In this document: piece after piece, positions 1 through 11,438 of the stretch
Layout: every line of letters begins with the position of its first letter
How positions within the stretch are numbered: position 1 is the first letter of the stretch
DNA from: Mytilus trossulus
Lineage: Eukaryota > Mollusca > Bivalvia > Mytilida > Mytilidae
NCBI RefSeq assembly: GCF_036588685.1
Contig: NC_086374.1
Location: forward strand, 94,253,059 to 94,317,058
DNA length: 64,000 nt
Direction of reading: 5' to 3'
Made by a program: the position numbers and the translations under genes
Notes under the pieces: generated by a model
What the model was told of the DNA's origin: nothing
Databases searched by the model: none
What the model saw: the letters and a program-made list of their open reading frames with translations, nothing else

Positions 1-2511
1 TCTTTTTCAAATCTCATAAAGTTTATAGGATGTTCAAACATGAAATATTGGGATCATTGTTGTTATTATTTTTGTACCAATATTTCAAGTACACATCAAG
101 TAATAGAAAATGCAAGTACCTAAATATTATCATGTATTATTTGTGAAGTTGATACAGAATAAAAAGACATGTCGTTCTGTGACATAAACCTGGCTCATCA
201 ACTTTCGGCTCAGACACTGGTGACTTTTCATAACGTCTGAGTAGTAGCTATATGCTCTTAAATACCGGTACCGATTTAGTATTAAAATGTATATCCCATA
301 TGCAAGACAAGTTGGTATATTGTTACTAAGTTGGGTAAATTGATAATTCCAAAATTTAAATCGTCTTGTTTGTTGTAGATTCTGGTACTGAGATGACCGC
401 TTCTAAATAAAATCGAGATATATTTTGTTGTAGGTCCAAAAAGGAGACAGAGGAAGCTGTGTCTGTTGGTTCTTTAATTTCTTACTCTGGAGGGTATATC
501 AATAGAATAAAATCATAAAAGTTTGGACTAAAAATTGTAAAATTACATCACATATATTTAAATTTGAAATTAAATGATCTTGTTCCTTTGAACTTTTTTT
601 ACATTATTTCTTAAGAGCCTCTTTCACTACAGACTGAACTTTTGACAACCTGATGGACAAATCATCTTTAGAACTTACAGATTAAACGGCCATGAAACGT
701 TGATTGTTCATAATTTGAGAAGCTTTTGATTCCAAAACAATCAATATAAGTCCTCAGATGTTCTGTTCATTGTCGTGGTCATCGAAATTATGGAAGATAT
801 ATGATTAACCAAAATCTTGTCCTTATCATATAACATGATTTTCACAGAGGGATTTCATGCTTGTTCATTTACTTTCAAATCATTTACACGACACTCGTAG
901 AGTACGATTAATACACATAGACAACATTATTCGTCTGCAGGTACAACAGCATATTTATCGTGAGAAGAATTATTTAGCTTTTTGTCTTTGAAATCAGACT
1001 TTGGTAATATTTTAGAACGACCTAAATGCCGTGTAGACAATTGTTACTGAAAAATAGTTGATGACAACCATATCTATTGTCCATTAGCAGGACCGTGGTA
1101 AAACAATTGTTTTTAAGGAACGATTGATGGTTAATCTTTAAACAAGTAAAACGTTAGGTCTACTGCAGACAAGCTACTTAGGAAATATCACGCAAAACAA
1201 TTAGGATACACAATTACTATATTAAAGGAAGCACTGTTTAATCATACATCTTTTTGAACATACATAAACAGATTTTTTTAGCCATGATGTTAGAGACAAA
1301 TCATAGATTAAACAAGGGTTTATTGTAGACATGGTTCATATTTCATCAAGGTTTGCTATAGACAGCTTTTGAGGTACTATCTTAGAGATCTATAACCATG
1401 ATATTTGACCTACGCCAAACTGATAACCTTGACTGGGGTAATCAGTAATTGGACATTATACCAGAGGAAGTTCGTTATGATTAAAATACAAACTTCGGAG
1501 GAAACGTATGTTACTGTGAGAAATCTATAGTAAACTATAAAGCACATGTTTAGTATTTGACAAAAGAATTGAGGAAGGTTTCATTTCAATCAAAATTTGA
1601 TTTGGACATTTTTTGTGGTACTACATCAAAGATCTGGGAAATCTTCGTCTTTTTATATTGCACACCATATGTTCTATTTGTTTAAAAAACACTCATCAGC
1701 GACACTCATATCAACGTTAAATGCCGAATGAAGTAGATGCATTTTCCAACTAGACTGCAAAATGTACTCACCACTTCTGTCGTAATGTACTTCAAAATGT
1801 AATACTATCTGTTTTCGTAGCTTCGTTTTGACTGTCTGACCTTTAAGTATAATAACATTTATAAGCTAGTGTTCGCACAAATATAAAAGAACATTATGAA
1901 GGTAAATATAATAATCCATAGAAAAGTTGATAATTTGCATGAAGTTTTTTCGGAGATATGCATTACTAAGATACAACTTAAAAGTTTGTCGTCAAGTACT
2001 TTTAGTTAAAATTTGCTATTCGCAGAAACGTACTCTTTTTTTGTGATTTATTTTAAAGGCTTTTCAATCAGAAGCTATGCATTTTTTAGATCCAGCTGAA
2101 AAGACACCAATGTCGTCGACTTGATATCTTACTGTTTTGCTTAATTATGAAATGGATAAATTAAAATTTTTTGTAAATGATGTTTCTTTAAATACTTCGT
2201 TATTAGTCAAAACAATGAAATCTTTTTGTTTCAATAAACTTTTAAATTGTTTGTTACTATAGTAAACATTACAATAAGCATTTTTCGCTTTCTCTTACAA
2301 AGAGCTTCGATTCTTTTGTTCTCTTTCAACTGGGTTCCGCCTGATCTAAGGTAAGTTTTAAATTGAAATGATTACGTCACGCGTAACGTTTGAATCATGT
2401 GGTATGCACTATAATCCTGTTTTTCGTCATTATTGGTGTCGTCAGTCGAAAAAGGCAACGACAGCTGTTAACGACCATTAAAGGATTGACAGAAAGTTTA
2501 ACCAATACTGT
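1..2511. other. AT-rich stretch, no gene recognised
   Basis: Both strands are dense in stop codons. I see no transposon terminus, tRNA-like boxes or exon with matching splice signals. A short stretch near 1690 resembles the 'ctcatcagygac' part of a dispersed repeat found elsewhere in the window, but it is too degraded to delimit. Confidence 0.5.
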
Positions 2512-2572
2512 TTGGAATGTTTTAGTCAAGTTATTCTTCTTTTGATTTTACTCATTTCCGTTTGTTCTTGCA

Positions 2573-2712
2573 GGAATTTGGTGTACGCTGAAACATTTAT
2601 AAACAATACTAAAGTAGATAATGTTGCTTTTCAGCATACGAGAAACATTGCTGGTGTAAATCTGCCTGTCATGAAATATAACGACTTGAATAAGTTGATT
2701 AAAATGACGTGA
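2573..2712 (+). other. Possible terminal exon, unassigned
   Basis: A strong pyrimidine tract ends in 'gttcttgcag' at 2572. It is followed by an open frame of about 46 codons to a TGA at 2710-2712, containing one NNT glycosylation sequon. Without splicing, the upstream reading would look like a hydrophobic signal segment but has no ATG at its start. I recognise no domain and found no partner exon. It could equally be a chance frame after an intron-like T-rich run. Confidence 0.2.
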
Positions 2713-3422
2713 CATTTAACTACAGATTGAATGTGTCTATAGGTGGTCACTTACGAGTGCTCTGATGTTTCAGAGACTTAAAAGTAATTCTATATCGCAA
2801 AATAGCTCTCAAAAGAACTAATTGACTCAAATTCAATTTTCATTTCTAAGTCGTCGAGACAAAAAGGGAAATCAACAACCTTTAATCGATTTAAACTTTT
2901 AAAAAAAATCTCAAAAAAGTCAATTAATATGCATTTCTGATATCGCGTCAAGAAATTCGTGTGACGTCAAGATATCGCGATGTTTGTTTGTCTGAAGAAA
3001 TTGAGGTATTGATTTTTCTATTAGAATATGAGTACGTAAGCATGACAAACAATGGAATTAATTTAAGTTGACATTTGATGTATTAAAATAATCAACATAT
3101 GTGTTGCGTCCGTTAGTAAAAGATATGCATTACAATGCCAGTTTAGAATTAATAAGATGTAGAAATATGTACTATGAGTGTCAATGAGACACTCTCCATC
3201 CAAAAAAACCCAATTCATAAACGTAAACCATTAAAGGTCAAGGTACGGCCTTCGGGTTTTTCTTAAGCTAACACACCTTTTCGTTTACCTATTTTCTAAT
3301 GTCATATAAATCTTCAAAATTTAATATAAAAAAAGTTTAATATGATAAATGTACTTCAATTCTAACTTGACTAAATTTACAATAAAGCAACTGTACGTGA
3401 CCATGGTGAGTTCCTGTAAATA

Positions 3423-3571
3423 GACAATAACTGTTTAGTGTCTTTAAATATCAGCTGTATTTGTACAAGGCTAGGAAACAAGATGTATGCGAGCTTTTAG
3501 CGAGCTACTACACCGGTTTCGAGCCGAGTACAAATACAGCTGATATTTAAAGACACTAAACGGTTATTGTC
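3423..3571. repeat. Long inverted repeat (hairpin)
   Basis: A 44-nt left arm (3423-3466) and right arm (3528-3571) are complementary with one mismatch, around a 61-nt loop. The loop itself contains short self-complementary GCGAGCT / AGCGAGCT words. No ORF is present. It may be a miniature inverted-repeat element, or the end of a larger unit bounded by the 14-bp inverted repeat at 3573-3586 and 4092-4105. Confidence 0.8.
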
Positions 3572-3572
3572 T

Positions 3573-4105
3573 TTATCCTGCAATTAATTCCGTATATTGT
3601 TTGTGTTTAAAAGACACAAAAACTAACATATTTAGCATTTATTTTCGATTTGTAATCCCTTGAGGCCCGCGTAGTAATATCAACATCACACAGTACGCTG
3701 AAGACGGGTTCGCAAAAAAAGAATCTCCAATGGTCAACAAAAATACATCGCTCAAGGTGAATAATTATCTATATTAACATAACAACTAATTTCAACAGTT
3801 AAAACAAATAACAAAACATTGTCAAATTTGAAACAGAAGTGTACGAGTTGTCCTACGCTTTAGACTTGACATTCACTAAGCATGCATGCTGAAATTGACA
3901 TGGTTGATTTTGTAACACAATCATACACATTCAAGTTTTGAAATTGACAATTGTCATCGTCATTCTCAGGTCAAACACAGGTTCAAACAAAAATCAGTCC
4001 GGCAGTGGGCGGAGCTTTAAAGCGATATCTGTATAGTATACAGATACAGCATAGCGATATCTGTAGGGCTGTATCTGTATAGTAGGACACCTAATTGCAG
4101 GATAA
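3573..4105. mobile_element. Possible non-autonomous element bounded by a 14-bp inverted repeat
   Basis: TTATCCTGCAATTA at 3573-3586 is exactly complementary to 4092-4105. Just inside the right end (4020-4090) are interleaved 'gcgatatctgtat' and 'atacagatacagc' words that form smaller inverted repeats. No coding frame is present. The adjoining hairpin at 3423-3571 may belong to the same unit. Confidence 0.4.
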
Positions 4106-4534
4106 TAAGATATATTCTTCATAACTATACTGTTAAATTATAATCTCTACGCACTTTAAATCCGGATAAAAGAATGTTAACACACGTTCAGATCACCGTC
4201 ATTATAATAACGGCTCTTTAAATAAATGCAACGGACCAGTAAACAACTGTTGAAGGGGCATCAGATACGAGTTAAAACAAAAATATTAGAATATGATTTT
4301 TGGGGGGTTCAATTATTATGGAAAGTGAAATAGTAAAACAATAATTGTTTTTTAGCAGCCATATTGGTTCAATTTTATAAGAATAGGCTAAGAAATTGCT
4401 GATAAATTATTACCTTACAAGTCGATTATTCGATCTCATCGCCCTTTAAGGAAAATTTAAATTAACAAACAGGATCGCATTGAAATTTTTGAAAATATAA
4501 TGGCCATATGAATTCGCTTATTTTTAAAAAAGGG

Positions 4535-4645
4535 ACGAAATATACCAATGAGACGGTCAAACTCATGAATCGAAAATAAATTGACAGCGCCATAGCTAAA
4601 ACGTGCTGGGTCTGTGTCGATTGTTTTATCAATGTCTCGATCCGC
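4535..4645 (-). repeat. Solo copy of Penelope-like 3' tail repeat
   Basis: Read on the minus strand, this matches the 'gccatggcgttgtca ... ggtatctttcgtccctc' tail seen after the 17.5-kb Penelope-like element. It is diverged. Confidence 0.5.
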
Positions 4646-4649
4646 TAAT

Positions 4650-4790
4650 AGAATTAACGGTATTAATTTTCTTGCACCAGATGCGCATTTCGACAATACC
4701 TGTCTCTTCAGTAATGCTCATGGCTAAAATATTTGAAATCCAAAACTTATATAAAAGATGAAGGGCTATAATCTAAACTTCAGCAACAAA
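4650..4790 (+). repeat. Dispersed repeat, 'tcttgcaccagatgcgcat' family
   Basis: It shares long blocks ('ttcttgcaccagatgcgcat', 'tataaaagatgaagggctat') with copies at 21080-21310 and 24593-24900 (plus) and 33020-33410 (minus). Non-coding. Confidence 0.7.
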
Positions 4791-5223
4791 CTAGAAAGTT
4801 AATTAGGGTGAGATCAGCAAAAAGTGAAGGAAATATAATTTGTCGATATTAAGGTACAGATTCATGATAGTTGGAAACACAAACTTGCACACAAGACTTA
4901 GTTTTGTTAGTACATGCATGCAGCGGTTGTACAACTTCGATACCATAATGATTTCAAAATACTTGTTTCATATAACTTTAATAAAGCGATAAAATGCAAT
5001 ATGTATAAACATTCACTTTACACTTGTTTCATATAACTATAAAGATTCAAGGTATCTGATATAACAATTTTGAAATAAGTAATAACTTAATGGTTATCAC
5101 ATAAATGGACAAGAGATAAAAACCCATCATACATTGAAAGCCGTACCATGACATGTATATGCTAACTTCATTTTGACTCATTTGGCAAATAAATGTCTTA
5201 TCGGCATTCATTCCGATTGTAAA

Positions 5224-5546
5224 TTAATGATTGTTTGAATTAAAATTGGTTCTTTTAAGAGACAAACCTTTGTGTGTTTCGCAGAGTACTGTATTTAAAG
5301 TCAAATTAACGTTCCTCAGAAAAACATTTCTGAAGCTGAGTAAATGTTCTTCATCTGTCAAAATATATCGTAAAAATATGTCTGCCCGTTCCTGTCGTGA
5401 TCTTACGTCTTTCTCGTGCAAACAAGCCTTAAGTATACAACCAGGGACTCGTTTGTCTTTACCAGAGAAGGTCTGTTCTATCATCATCGTTTCTATCTCG
5501 TCTACTATATTTTCATAGTTGTATAAAACAGTGCGTCTAAAACAAT
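5224..5546 (-). CDS. CARD-like gene, terminal exon
   Basis: Acceptor 'tttatacag' ends at 5547, phase 1, and the frame runs to TAA at 5226-5224. It encodes a second helical bundle-like segment (ENIVDEIETMM, GCILKACLHE, RQERADIFLRYIL, EEHLLSFRNVF). Its spacing resembles the exon-1 domain, suggesting two related death-fold domains in one protein. Confidence 0.7.
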
Positions 5547-8500
5547 CTGTATAAAATTGAGAAGAAACAATATAATTTGCGATAACCGTTTTCATATGAA
5601 TATGATATATGAACTTACCTGTTTTCTTGCATTCATTGCATTTGGAAATTACTGTCGTTCAATTAGTAGGATTAGAACAACATCGTCTGGTATGTTTTGG
5701 GAAATTATACCATGCTGAGGACTATGATGAACAAACCGAAAATATTTGATCTAAAACATCTTTTGATTTTGTTTGCACAGGATTTTTTCCATATTTTCTT
5801 TAATTAACATGCAGTATAGATTAAATTCATCAGGAACTCTCTGACCTTTACAATTGAAACCATAGATCTACACAATTTACAAATCACGTCATTTATTAGT
5901 TAGTATTTTAAAATTAAACTACGTTTTTTTATATGGCATACTAGGTAATATTTACACATTGGTTGAAATTTTACTTTGCTGTAAATAATATCTATCTGGC
6001 TTTTTGTTAAAACTCTTGTTTTTTTTTAAATTACTGGTGTAAGCAGGAGCTGACGATGGCAGTGAATTAAATTGGTCATACAATAATTGTAAATGTTTGT
6101 TTTGTAGTATTTTGGGCAATTTTAAAAGTTTCTATTTAACATTTTTTTTAAACAAGGAGTTGTGAAATGTTGCTTTTTGTTAAAGGCTTATAAGTATTAG
6201 ATTTCAATTTCATTGGGTTTGACAAAGTGTGCAAAAAACTTTTACATATTTTTACACATTTAAATACATCATGTTCATTCTTTCTTGTTACTTACCAGAA
6301 CACACACTGTTTACAGTATCCTTCCTTGTAATACATTTTGATGTATCTAAAATTAAAGAATTAGTTGGAGTATTTCATTTCATATCTGTCACTTTTTCAT
6401 TTTGAAAAGAGCTAAATTAATCATCATTTTGATCAGCTTTACTGTGATTTTCAATTTATCTTTTCAATGTTTAATCAGAAAGATCCATACACTCACGCAC
6501 AAGTTATTGTCTGGAAACTACAAAAATGTTTAGTTAGTTCCCAAACTGTTGGCACCATAACCCCCGAAATCAATCCCAACCTTTGACTTATGACAACGTG
6601 TGGTACAATTTCAGAGCAATTAAATTCCATATACACAAGTTATTATTCTGAAACTAGAAAAATGCTTGTTTTAGCCTCTTTCGGGCCCCTAATTCGTAAA
6701 CGGATTAGGCCGTTATCCCCAAAATCAATCCCAACCTTTCTTTTGGGTATTCAACCTTCTTAAAAATTTCATACAGTTCCATTGACCTAAACTAAAGTTA
6801 TTGTCTGGACACCAAATGTGTCTTCGGACGACGAAGTTGCAGACGACATCATACAATTATACGATCCAAAAAAAATTTGCTTTCGTATAAAATTACAAAG
6901 TTGACGTGAACGGTTACTTTTTCATCCAAACAACAGAAGACAATAAATACAGATATGGCAGTACTCGTAGTTAATGACGGCTTTTTCAAAGCCAATAACA
7001 TCTAAACAAAAATGTCATGTATATAAGATACAATTTTCAATCAGTACACATCCAACACCCAATGGATTTATTATAAAGACGTCATTAACAGTCAGAGAAA
7101 AAATGACATTGTGCTATAGGTCTCGACACATTTTATTGCTGGGAAATTACTTATGTATAATATTCAATATGGTTTTTATTCGATAATAACAAAAATTATA
7201 ACTTATACCAATTAACACATTATTTAAAGATTGAAGTGTTGAAAAGGTAACGTTTTAAAATAATTTTATCAAGATGATTAATAATTTCAAGCGGACCAGG
7301 TCAATTAGGTAGCAATCAATGTCATCGGACACATTTAAACGGACGACAAAGGAAGATAAGTGGTGAGAAATGTTTACTTGGGCTTCTGGATCTGCAAAAC
7401 ATCTGCGTTGAAACTAAAATAAAATCAACGTAAGATGACTAAGAAAGCAGTTGATAAATACTATAAATATACATTTCTGTAACTATGAAAAATATTTAGT
7501 TTTTATCTATAATGAACGTATACATACCTCCAAGGCGGAACAAAAATTCGTTTGGTTTTTCTGTGATTTCCACAGTAACAATTCTTCTATTAGTGAAATT
7601 CTTCTTACTAGAACACTGATTCAATATGAATTTGAGAAATTTTTGCATTTTATGAGCATTTCTTTTTTTATTCCAGAGGTCTTCCACTGCATCATTTGTT
7701 CTACCGGCGAGAAGAAAACACAGCGATCCTTTATATACGGTAATAATGTCACAGTTTAGTACTTCGCGAGCAATGCTAAGTTTCTGTGAATCATAAGATC
7801 TGCGAATTGCATCTTCGTCATCCTCCTCCCGCAATAAGACTCTCTCTTGGATGTGTGTTTGTCTAAACTGTCTTATATCTGAAATATTTTAAAAAGAATA
7901 CCATGCTCTGATATATAATTAATCTTATGCATTATGCACTCAAATGTACATTGAGTTGTTTCTTATTATCCAGCCAATATCATAATTAACTGTAAATGGA
8001 TTAACACAGTAAAAGGTAAATAATTGTTAAATGCGTGCATAGTCAGTAATCTTTCAGTTAGTTTAATTGAAGTCTGGAGCTGGCATGTCAGTTAACTGCT
8101 AGTAGTCTGTTGTTATTTATGTATTATTGTCATTTTGTTTATATTCTTTGGTAACATCTTCTGACATCAGACTCGGACTTCTCTTAAACTGAATTTTAAT
8201 GTGCGTATTGGTATGCGTTTACTTTTCTACATTGGTTAGAGTTATAGGGGGAGGGTTGAGATCTCACAAACATGTTTAACCCCGCCGCATTTTTGCGCCT
8301 GTCCCAAGTCAGGAGCATCTGGCCTTTGTTAGTCTTGTATTATTTTAATTTTAGTTTCTTGTATACAATTTGGAAATTAGTATGGCGTTCATTATCACTG
8401 AACTACTATATATTTGTTTAGGGGCCAGCTGAAGGACGCCTCCGGGTGCGGGAATTTCTCGCTACATTGAAGACCTGTTGGTGACCTTCTGCTGTTGTTT

Positions 8501-9492
8501 TTTTTTATTTGGTCGGGTTGTTGTCCCTTTGACACATTTCCCATTTCCATTCTCAATTTTTCATTCTACATTTGATATTTTGCACAAGAAGGACAATCAA
8601 ATAGGTTTATAAGATAATTCGGAAGCTTCTAGACAAGCGTGTAAACAAGCGTTAAATGTATTTTTTTTTTCGAGCATAAATAAACAACTCTCATGTATAA
8701 AGCGTTATTATGTATATATATATATATATCAATTTGAAGTTAGTACAACGGATAACCCTCGGTGTTATATTGTGGCCTCAAATTGATAACGGAGTGATAT
8801 CAAATAACATTATCCCCCTCGTGCAAGTTAAGTATGTAAGATGATTTCAAGTTACAAACTATAAGTTAATAGCTTCTCTAGTCTGATCCTTTGCTGCAAT
8901 ATTTGAAATATAATCTAAGTTTCTTTGTCTAATTATTTATTTAATGATATTTGATTTATTTACATACATGTGTGTCAATAATTGTATTTTTTAAATGATT
9001 TATATTTAAGAACAAGTTATATTGTATGATAATTTAGTAGTGAATTTAATTCATTTCCAAACGACCGTAAGGATAAAATCAATCTTTAATTAGTCCAAAA
9101 AATGTACTATATAGTTTTTTACTTACGATATTGTAATGGTGTTGGTGCCAAGCCTTTCAATCTCAATATTATATGATTTTGGTTGCTTTGTTCCAAGGAA
9201 AGAAGAAATTTGTCAATCCATTGATCATTATTCCGATTAAAGAATATATCCAATAGTTCACCGATTTTCCGGCGCCGTTTAATATGTTGTGTGATGATAC
9301 CTCGTTCTCCGTACGATATTGCTTCATGCTGTAGCAATTTTGGCAAAATGGTATTAATTTCGAGTTCACTCTCCAGCATAATATAGTTAACTGGTTCTTT
9401 CATAGTAGCTCGTGTGATGCTCTTAAATCTTTCTATCCTGTGGGAACTAATCCTATAATCTGCAAGAATTTCATGTATCTTATTTTCATTAA
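5224..9492 (-). CDS. CARD-like (death-fold) protein, four exons
   Basis: Four exons join without a frame break: 9492-9127, 7878-7528, 5651-5619 and 5546-5224 (stop TAA). Every junction is phase 1 with GT-AG ends (donors GTAAGT, GTATGT, GTAAGT). The product is about 356 residues, or about 327 if it starts at the ATG at 9403-9401. Exon 1 encodes a helical domain (LPKLLQ, then ERGIITQHIKRR and ELLDIFF) that reads like a CARD. Exon 2 is a middle module containing GSLCFLLAGRT. The microexon adds CNECKK. The last exon has a second death-fold-like helical run (VRSRQERADIF, EEHLLSFRNVF). CARDs pair with other CARDs in cytoplasmic death and inflammation signalling; that role is inferred from fold resemblance alone. 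There is no signal peptide or membrane segment. The true 5' end is uncertain: exon 1 may open at acceptor 9493 or 9460, and upstream exons may exist. Confidence 0.72.
5619..5651 (-). CDS. CARD-like gene, 33-nt microexon
   Basis: A consensus donor CAG|GTAAGT (5619/5618) and an acceptor 'gaacgacag' (5653-5652) bound 33 nt. They encode ISKCNECKKT plus split codons. Its length is divisible by three and both sides are phase 1, so skipping it would keep the frame. This makes it a possible cassette exon. Confidence 0.6.
6480..6890 (+). repeat. Degenerate tandem repeat with 'aatcaatcccaacctt' core
   Basis: Two or three diverged units repeat the words 'caagttattgtctgga', 'aaaatgcttgttt' and 'aaatcaatcccaaccttt'. 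The array ends in 'tcggacgacgaagttgcagacgac'. This matches a bivalve repeat type I remember. It lies in the intron between exons 2 and 3 of the CARD-like gene. Confidence 0.6.
7528..7878 (-). CDS. CARD-like gene, exon 2 (middle module)
   Basis: Acceptor 'atatttcag' and donor G|GTATGT flank 116 full codons. An acidic linker (REEDDEDAIRR) is followed by a mixed strand/helix stretch (VYKGSLCFLLAGRTNDAVEDL, shown here in part) and a basic helix (KKRNAHKMQKF). I recall similar 'GSL.F...' modules in bivalve immune proteins but cannot name a family with confidence. Confidence 0.7.
8035..8575 (-). repeat. Dispersed repeat, 'gcgaaggtcaccaatagg' family (full copy)
   Basis: On the minus strand it reads through the same landmarks as 20060-20560: a 'gaatggaaatgg' start, 'acaacagcagaaggtcacc', 'ctggcccctaaacaaata', 'ctgacttgggacaggcgc', and an 'aacagactactagcagtt' end. 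A partial third copy lies at 31440-31600. Non-coding; it sits in an intron of the CARD-like gene. Confidence 0.8.
8711..8730. repeat. (TA)n microsatellite
   Basis: Short run of alternating T and A, about ten units. Confidence 0.85.
9127..9492 (-). CDS. CARD-like gene, exon 1 (first recognisable)
   Basis: The frame stays open upstream of the ATG at 9403-9401 (reading HEILADYRISSHRIERFK) to an AG at 9494-9493, with an alternative acceptor 'cttgcag' ending at 9460. Both leave the same phase. The donor is C|GTAAGT at 9127/9126. The amphipathic helices and the KLLQHEAIS / KRRRKIGELL pattern suggest a CARD, with about 75 residues in the core. Confidence 0.7.
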
Positions 9493-9872
9493 CTATGTTT
9501 AGAGATAATAATGTGGGTTATATGATGATTTTGTATCTTTTAGATATTGTATGGCAGAAGCCTTATTTTCTGTTTTTGTATATTATACTTCAATACAACT
9601 AATAGATGAATAAGATATTTGGCGGATAAGCCTAATGTCTGGTGAAATTTAAAGGGTTGTTCCAGTGGAAACTCTGAAACTCTAAAATGTGTAATGAGTC
9701 ATTATGGAAAAACATTCCTCCTTCCAGAATGGTATTGCCACCATTGTGATATATTAGCAGGAGCGATTTCTTCAGCTTTGTCAACCGACCGTGTAAGACC
9801 CTCATGGAAAGTCAAGGTCGTTAAAAACCACCGTCGTCCTCCTTGTCATTCATCCTTAATCTACGTAGACGA

Positions 9873-11438
9873 TTAACCCTTTAACATTCAAGGATTTTTA
9901 CCTTTTCTTCCCGAATAAAGGGTATCTGTTTTCAATCAATTGCACATTTCGATAAAAAGCTCACTCAAAGGACAAGTTAGACTCATCTGATAGATAATTG
10001 ACCAAGGTTTCAGGAAAACTTGATTTAAGGAAAATAATTCTTACTTTGGTCACGTGATATCTCTCAAAAGTCACGTGATATGCTGAATTAAAGTGACAAA
10101 AATGTACAATTCAAGTGGAAAAGCGGTTTTACAGACGTTTAGTGACAAAAATAGAACATAGTTTTAGTGTTAAATTAATGCATGAAGACTTTCGGAAACG
10201 TTATCGGTGAAAACTTTTTACAGAAAGATGCAAAACCTCTCTGATTGGTAGAATTATCAAGACTCGAAACTCCGAAAAATAGTGGATTTTTGGAGAATTT
10301 TTGTCATAGTCAAATAAATGGCCCAAGTTTATGTTAAAGATGTACTATTCATAACTGCTTACAGAATGAGCCTTTAGGAAAGAATTTTGAGTAAATATTG
10401 AATAAAAATCTGGTATTATTGTGTGCCCAGGCTAAGAATGTAACAAAAACAGAGAGAGGGGAGAAAAGGGGGGGGGGGGTATTTTTTTTGTTTTTGATGT
10501 AATCATGGATTTCAGTTGTCTTTATTGAAATTGAAAGTAAAGTTAAGTTAAGTTACATTTAATATAGGAATTTAGTTTTTCATCCTCCGGCAGTGAGGTT
10601 TGAACACGCAATCATCCGGGTGTAAGACTGTGCATCTTTCCACTGAGCCACAGATACCATTGACAAATCTTATGAAATTTAAGCATATAAGTCACCTTCT
10701 CTGTAAGACTAGAAATTAATTTTGGGAGAATATAATCCAACTTCTTTTTCTTAAGAAGCTAGTTTTTGAAAATTATTATTTTTTGAAGCAAATTTGTAAG
10801 AAAGTTATTCAGAAATGTTCGTTTTTTCGTCCATATGTCACTATTTCTATACCTTAGCGATACGATATTCAACATCCTCATAACCAGACACTAAAGAAAC
10901 AAAGATTTGTTATTGCTATTCCATCTTGGCTAACAATTTTTAACACATTTTAGATGTTCTCATCTCTTTTGCTATAAAAATTGACAAAACAAAACATGAA
11001 AATTCCTTGTAATTTGAGTTTGTTTCAGTGTTGATACTCTTTGAATCAGTTTTTTTTGTATGTGTATGGGTTTTACTTATAGTTTTGATAGTATTCTTGT
11101 AAATGATCACGGCACAGTTATCAAAATTGTCATTTTCAAACAAAAAACAGCAACAACTTGTCTTATGACATTTTGTGAAAATATTCTATTTAAAAATAAA
11201 AATAAAACAGTTTTCCCCCAAAAAAATCTTGTCAATATAGGGCAAATTGACATAATGCATTGCATTTTGTTGGTTTCAGACACAAAAAATCAAGTTGTTG
11301 GTATACTGATCTTTAATTTGAGCCCACAACCACATATGTACGTCAAAAATTGTCAACGATACCAAACTTAATGCAAACTACTCCGCCACAAATTTAGCTT
11401 AACGGTCAGATTGACCGGTAGGAACGTTAAAGGGTTAA
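9873..11438. mobile_element. piggyBac-type non-autonomous element with TTAA ends
   Basis: The left end is TTAA then CCCTTTAACATTC (9873-9889). The right end is GAACGTTAAAGGG then TTAA (11422-11438). These are inverted repeats directly flanked by TTAA, the target site that piggyBac-family transposases duplicate; 'CCCTTTAA' is a common start for piggyBac-like termini. The roughly 1.57-kb interior has no intact transposase. The longest plus-strand frame (11060-11371, 103 codons) shows no DDD transposase motif that I can see. A G-run (10457-10470) and a tRNA-like SINE head lie inside. It sits immediately 5' of the CARD-like gene. Confidence 0.65.
10590..10657 (-). repeat. tRNA-derived SINE head (pol III A and B boxes)
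   Basis: On the minus strand, TGGCTCAGTGG (10650-10640) fits the A box and GTTCAAACC (10605-10597) fits the B box, with the normal separation of about 35 nt. The 5' and 3' flanks do not pair as an acceptor stem, so this is not a functional tRNA gene. It reads as the promoter head of a tRNA-derived SINE nested inside the piggyBac-type element. The SINE body would run towards 10430. Confidence 0.6.

Noticed and set aside
5231-5518. 95-codon plus-strand open frame
   Set aside because: It is antisense to the well-supported terminal exon of the CARD-like gene and has no domain of its own.
9694-9876. 60-codon plus-strand frame 'MSHYGKTFLLPEW...'
   Set aside because: No splice context or domain, and it ends at the piggyBac-type terminus; most likely chance.
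10590-10657. Functional tRNA gene
   Set aside because: Box A and B are good, but the 5' end (GGTATCT) has no complementary 3' strand, so no acceptor stem forms.
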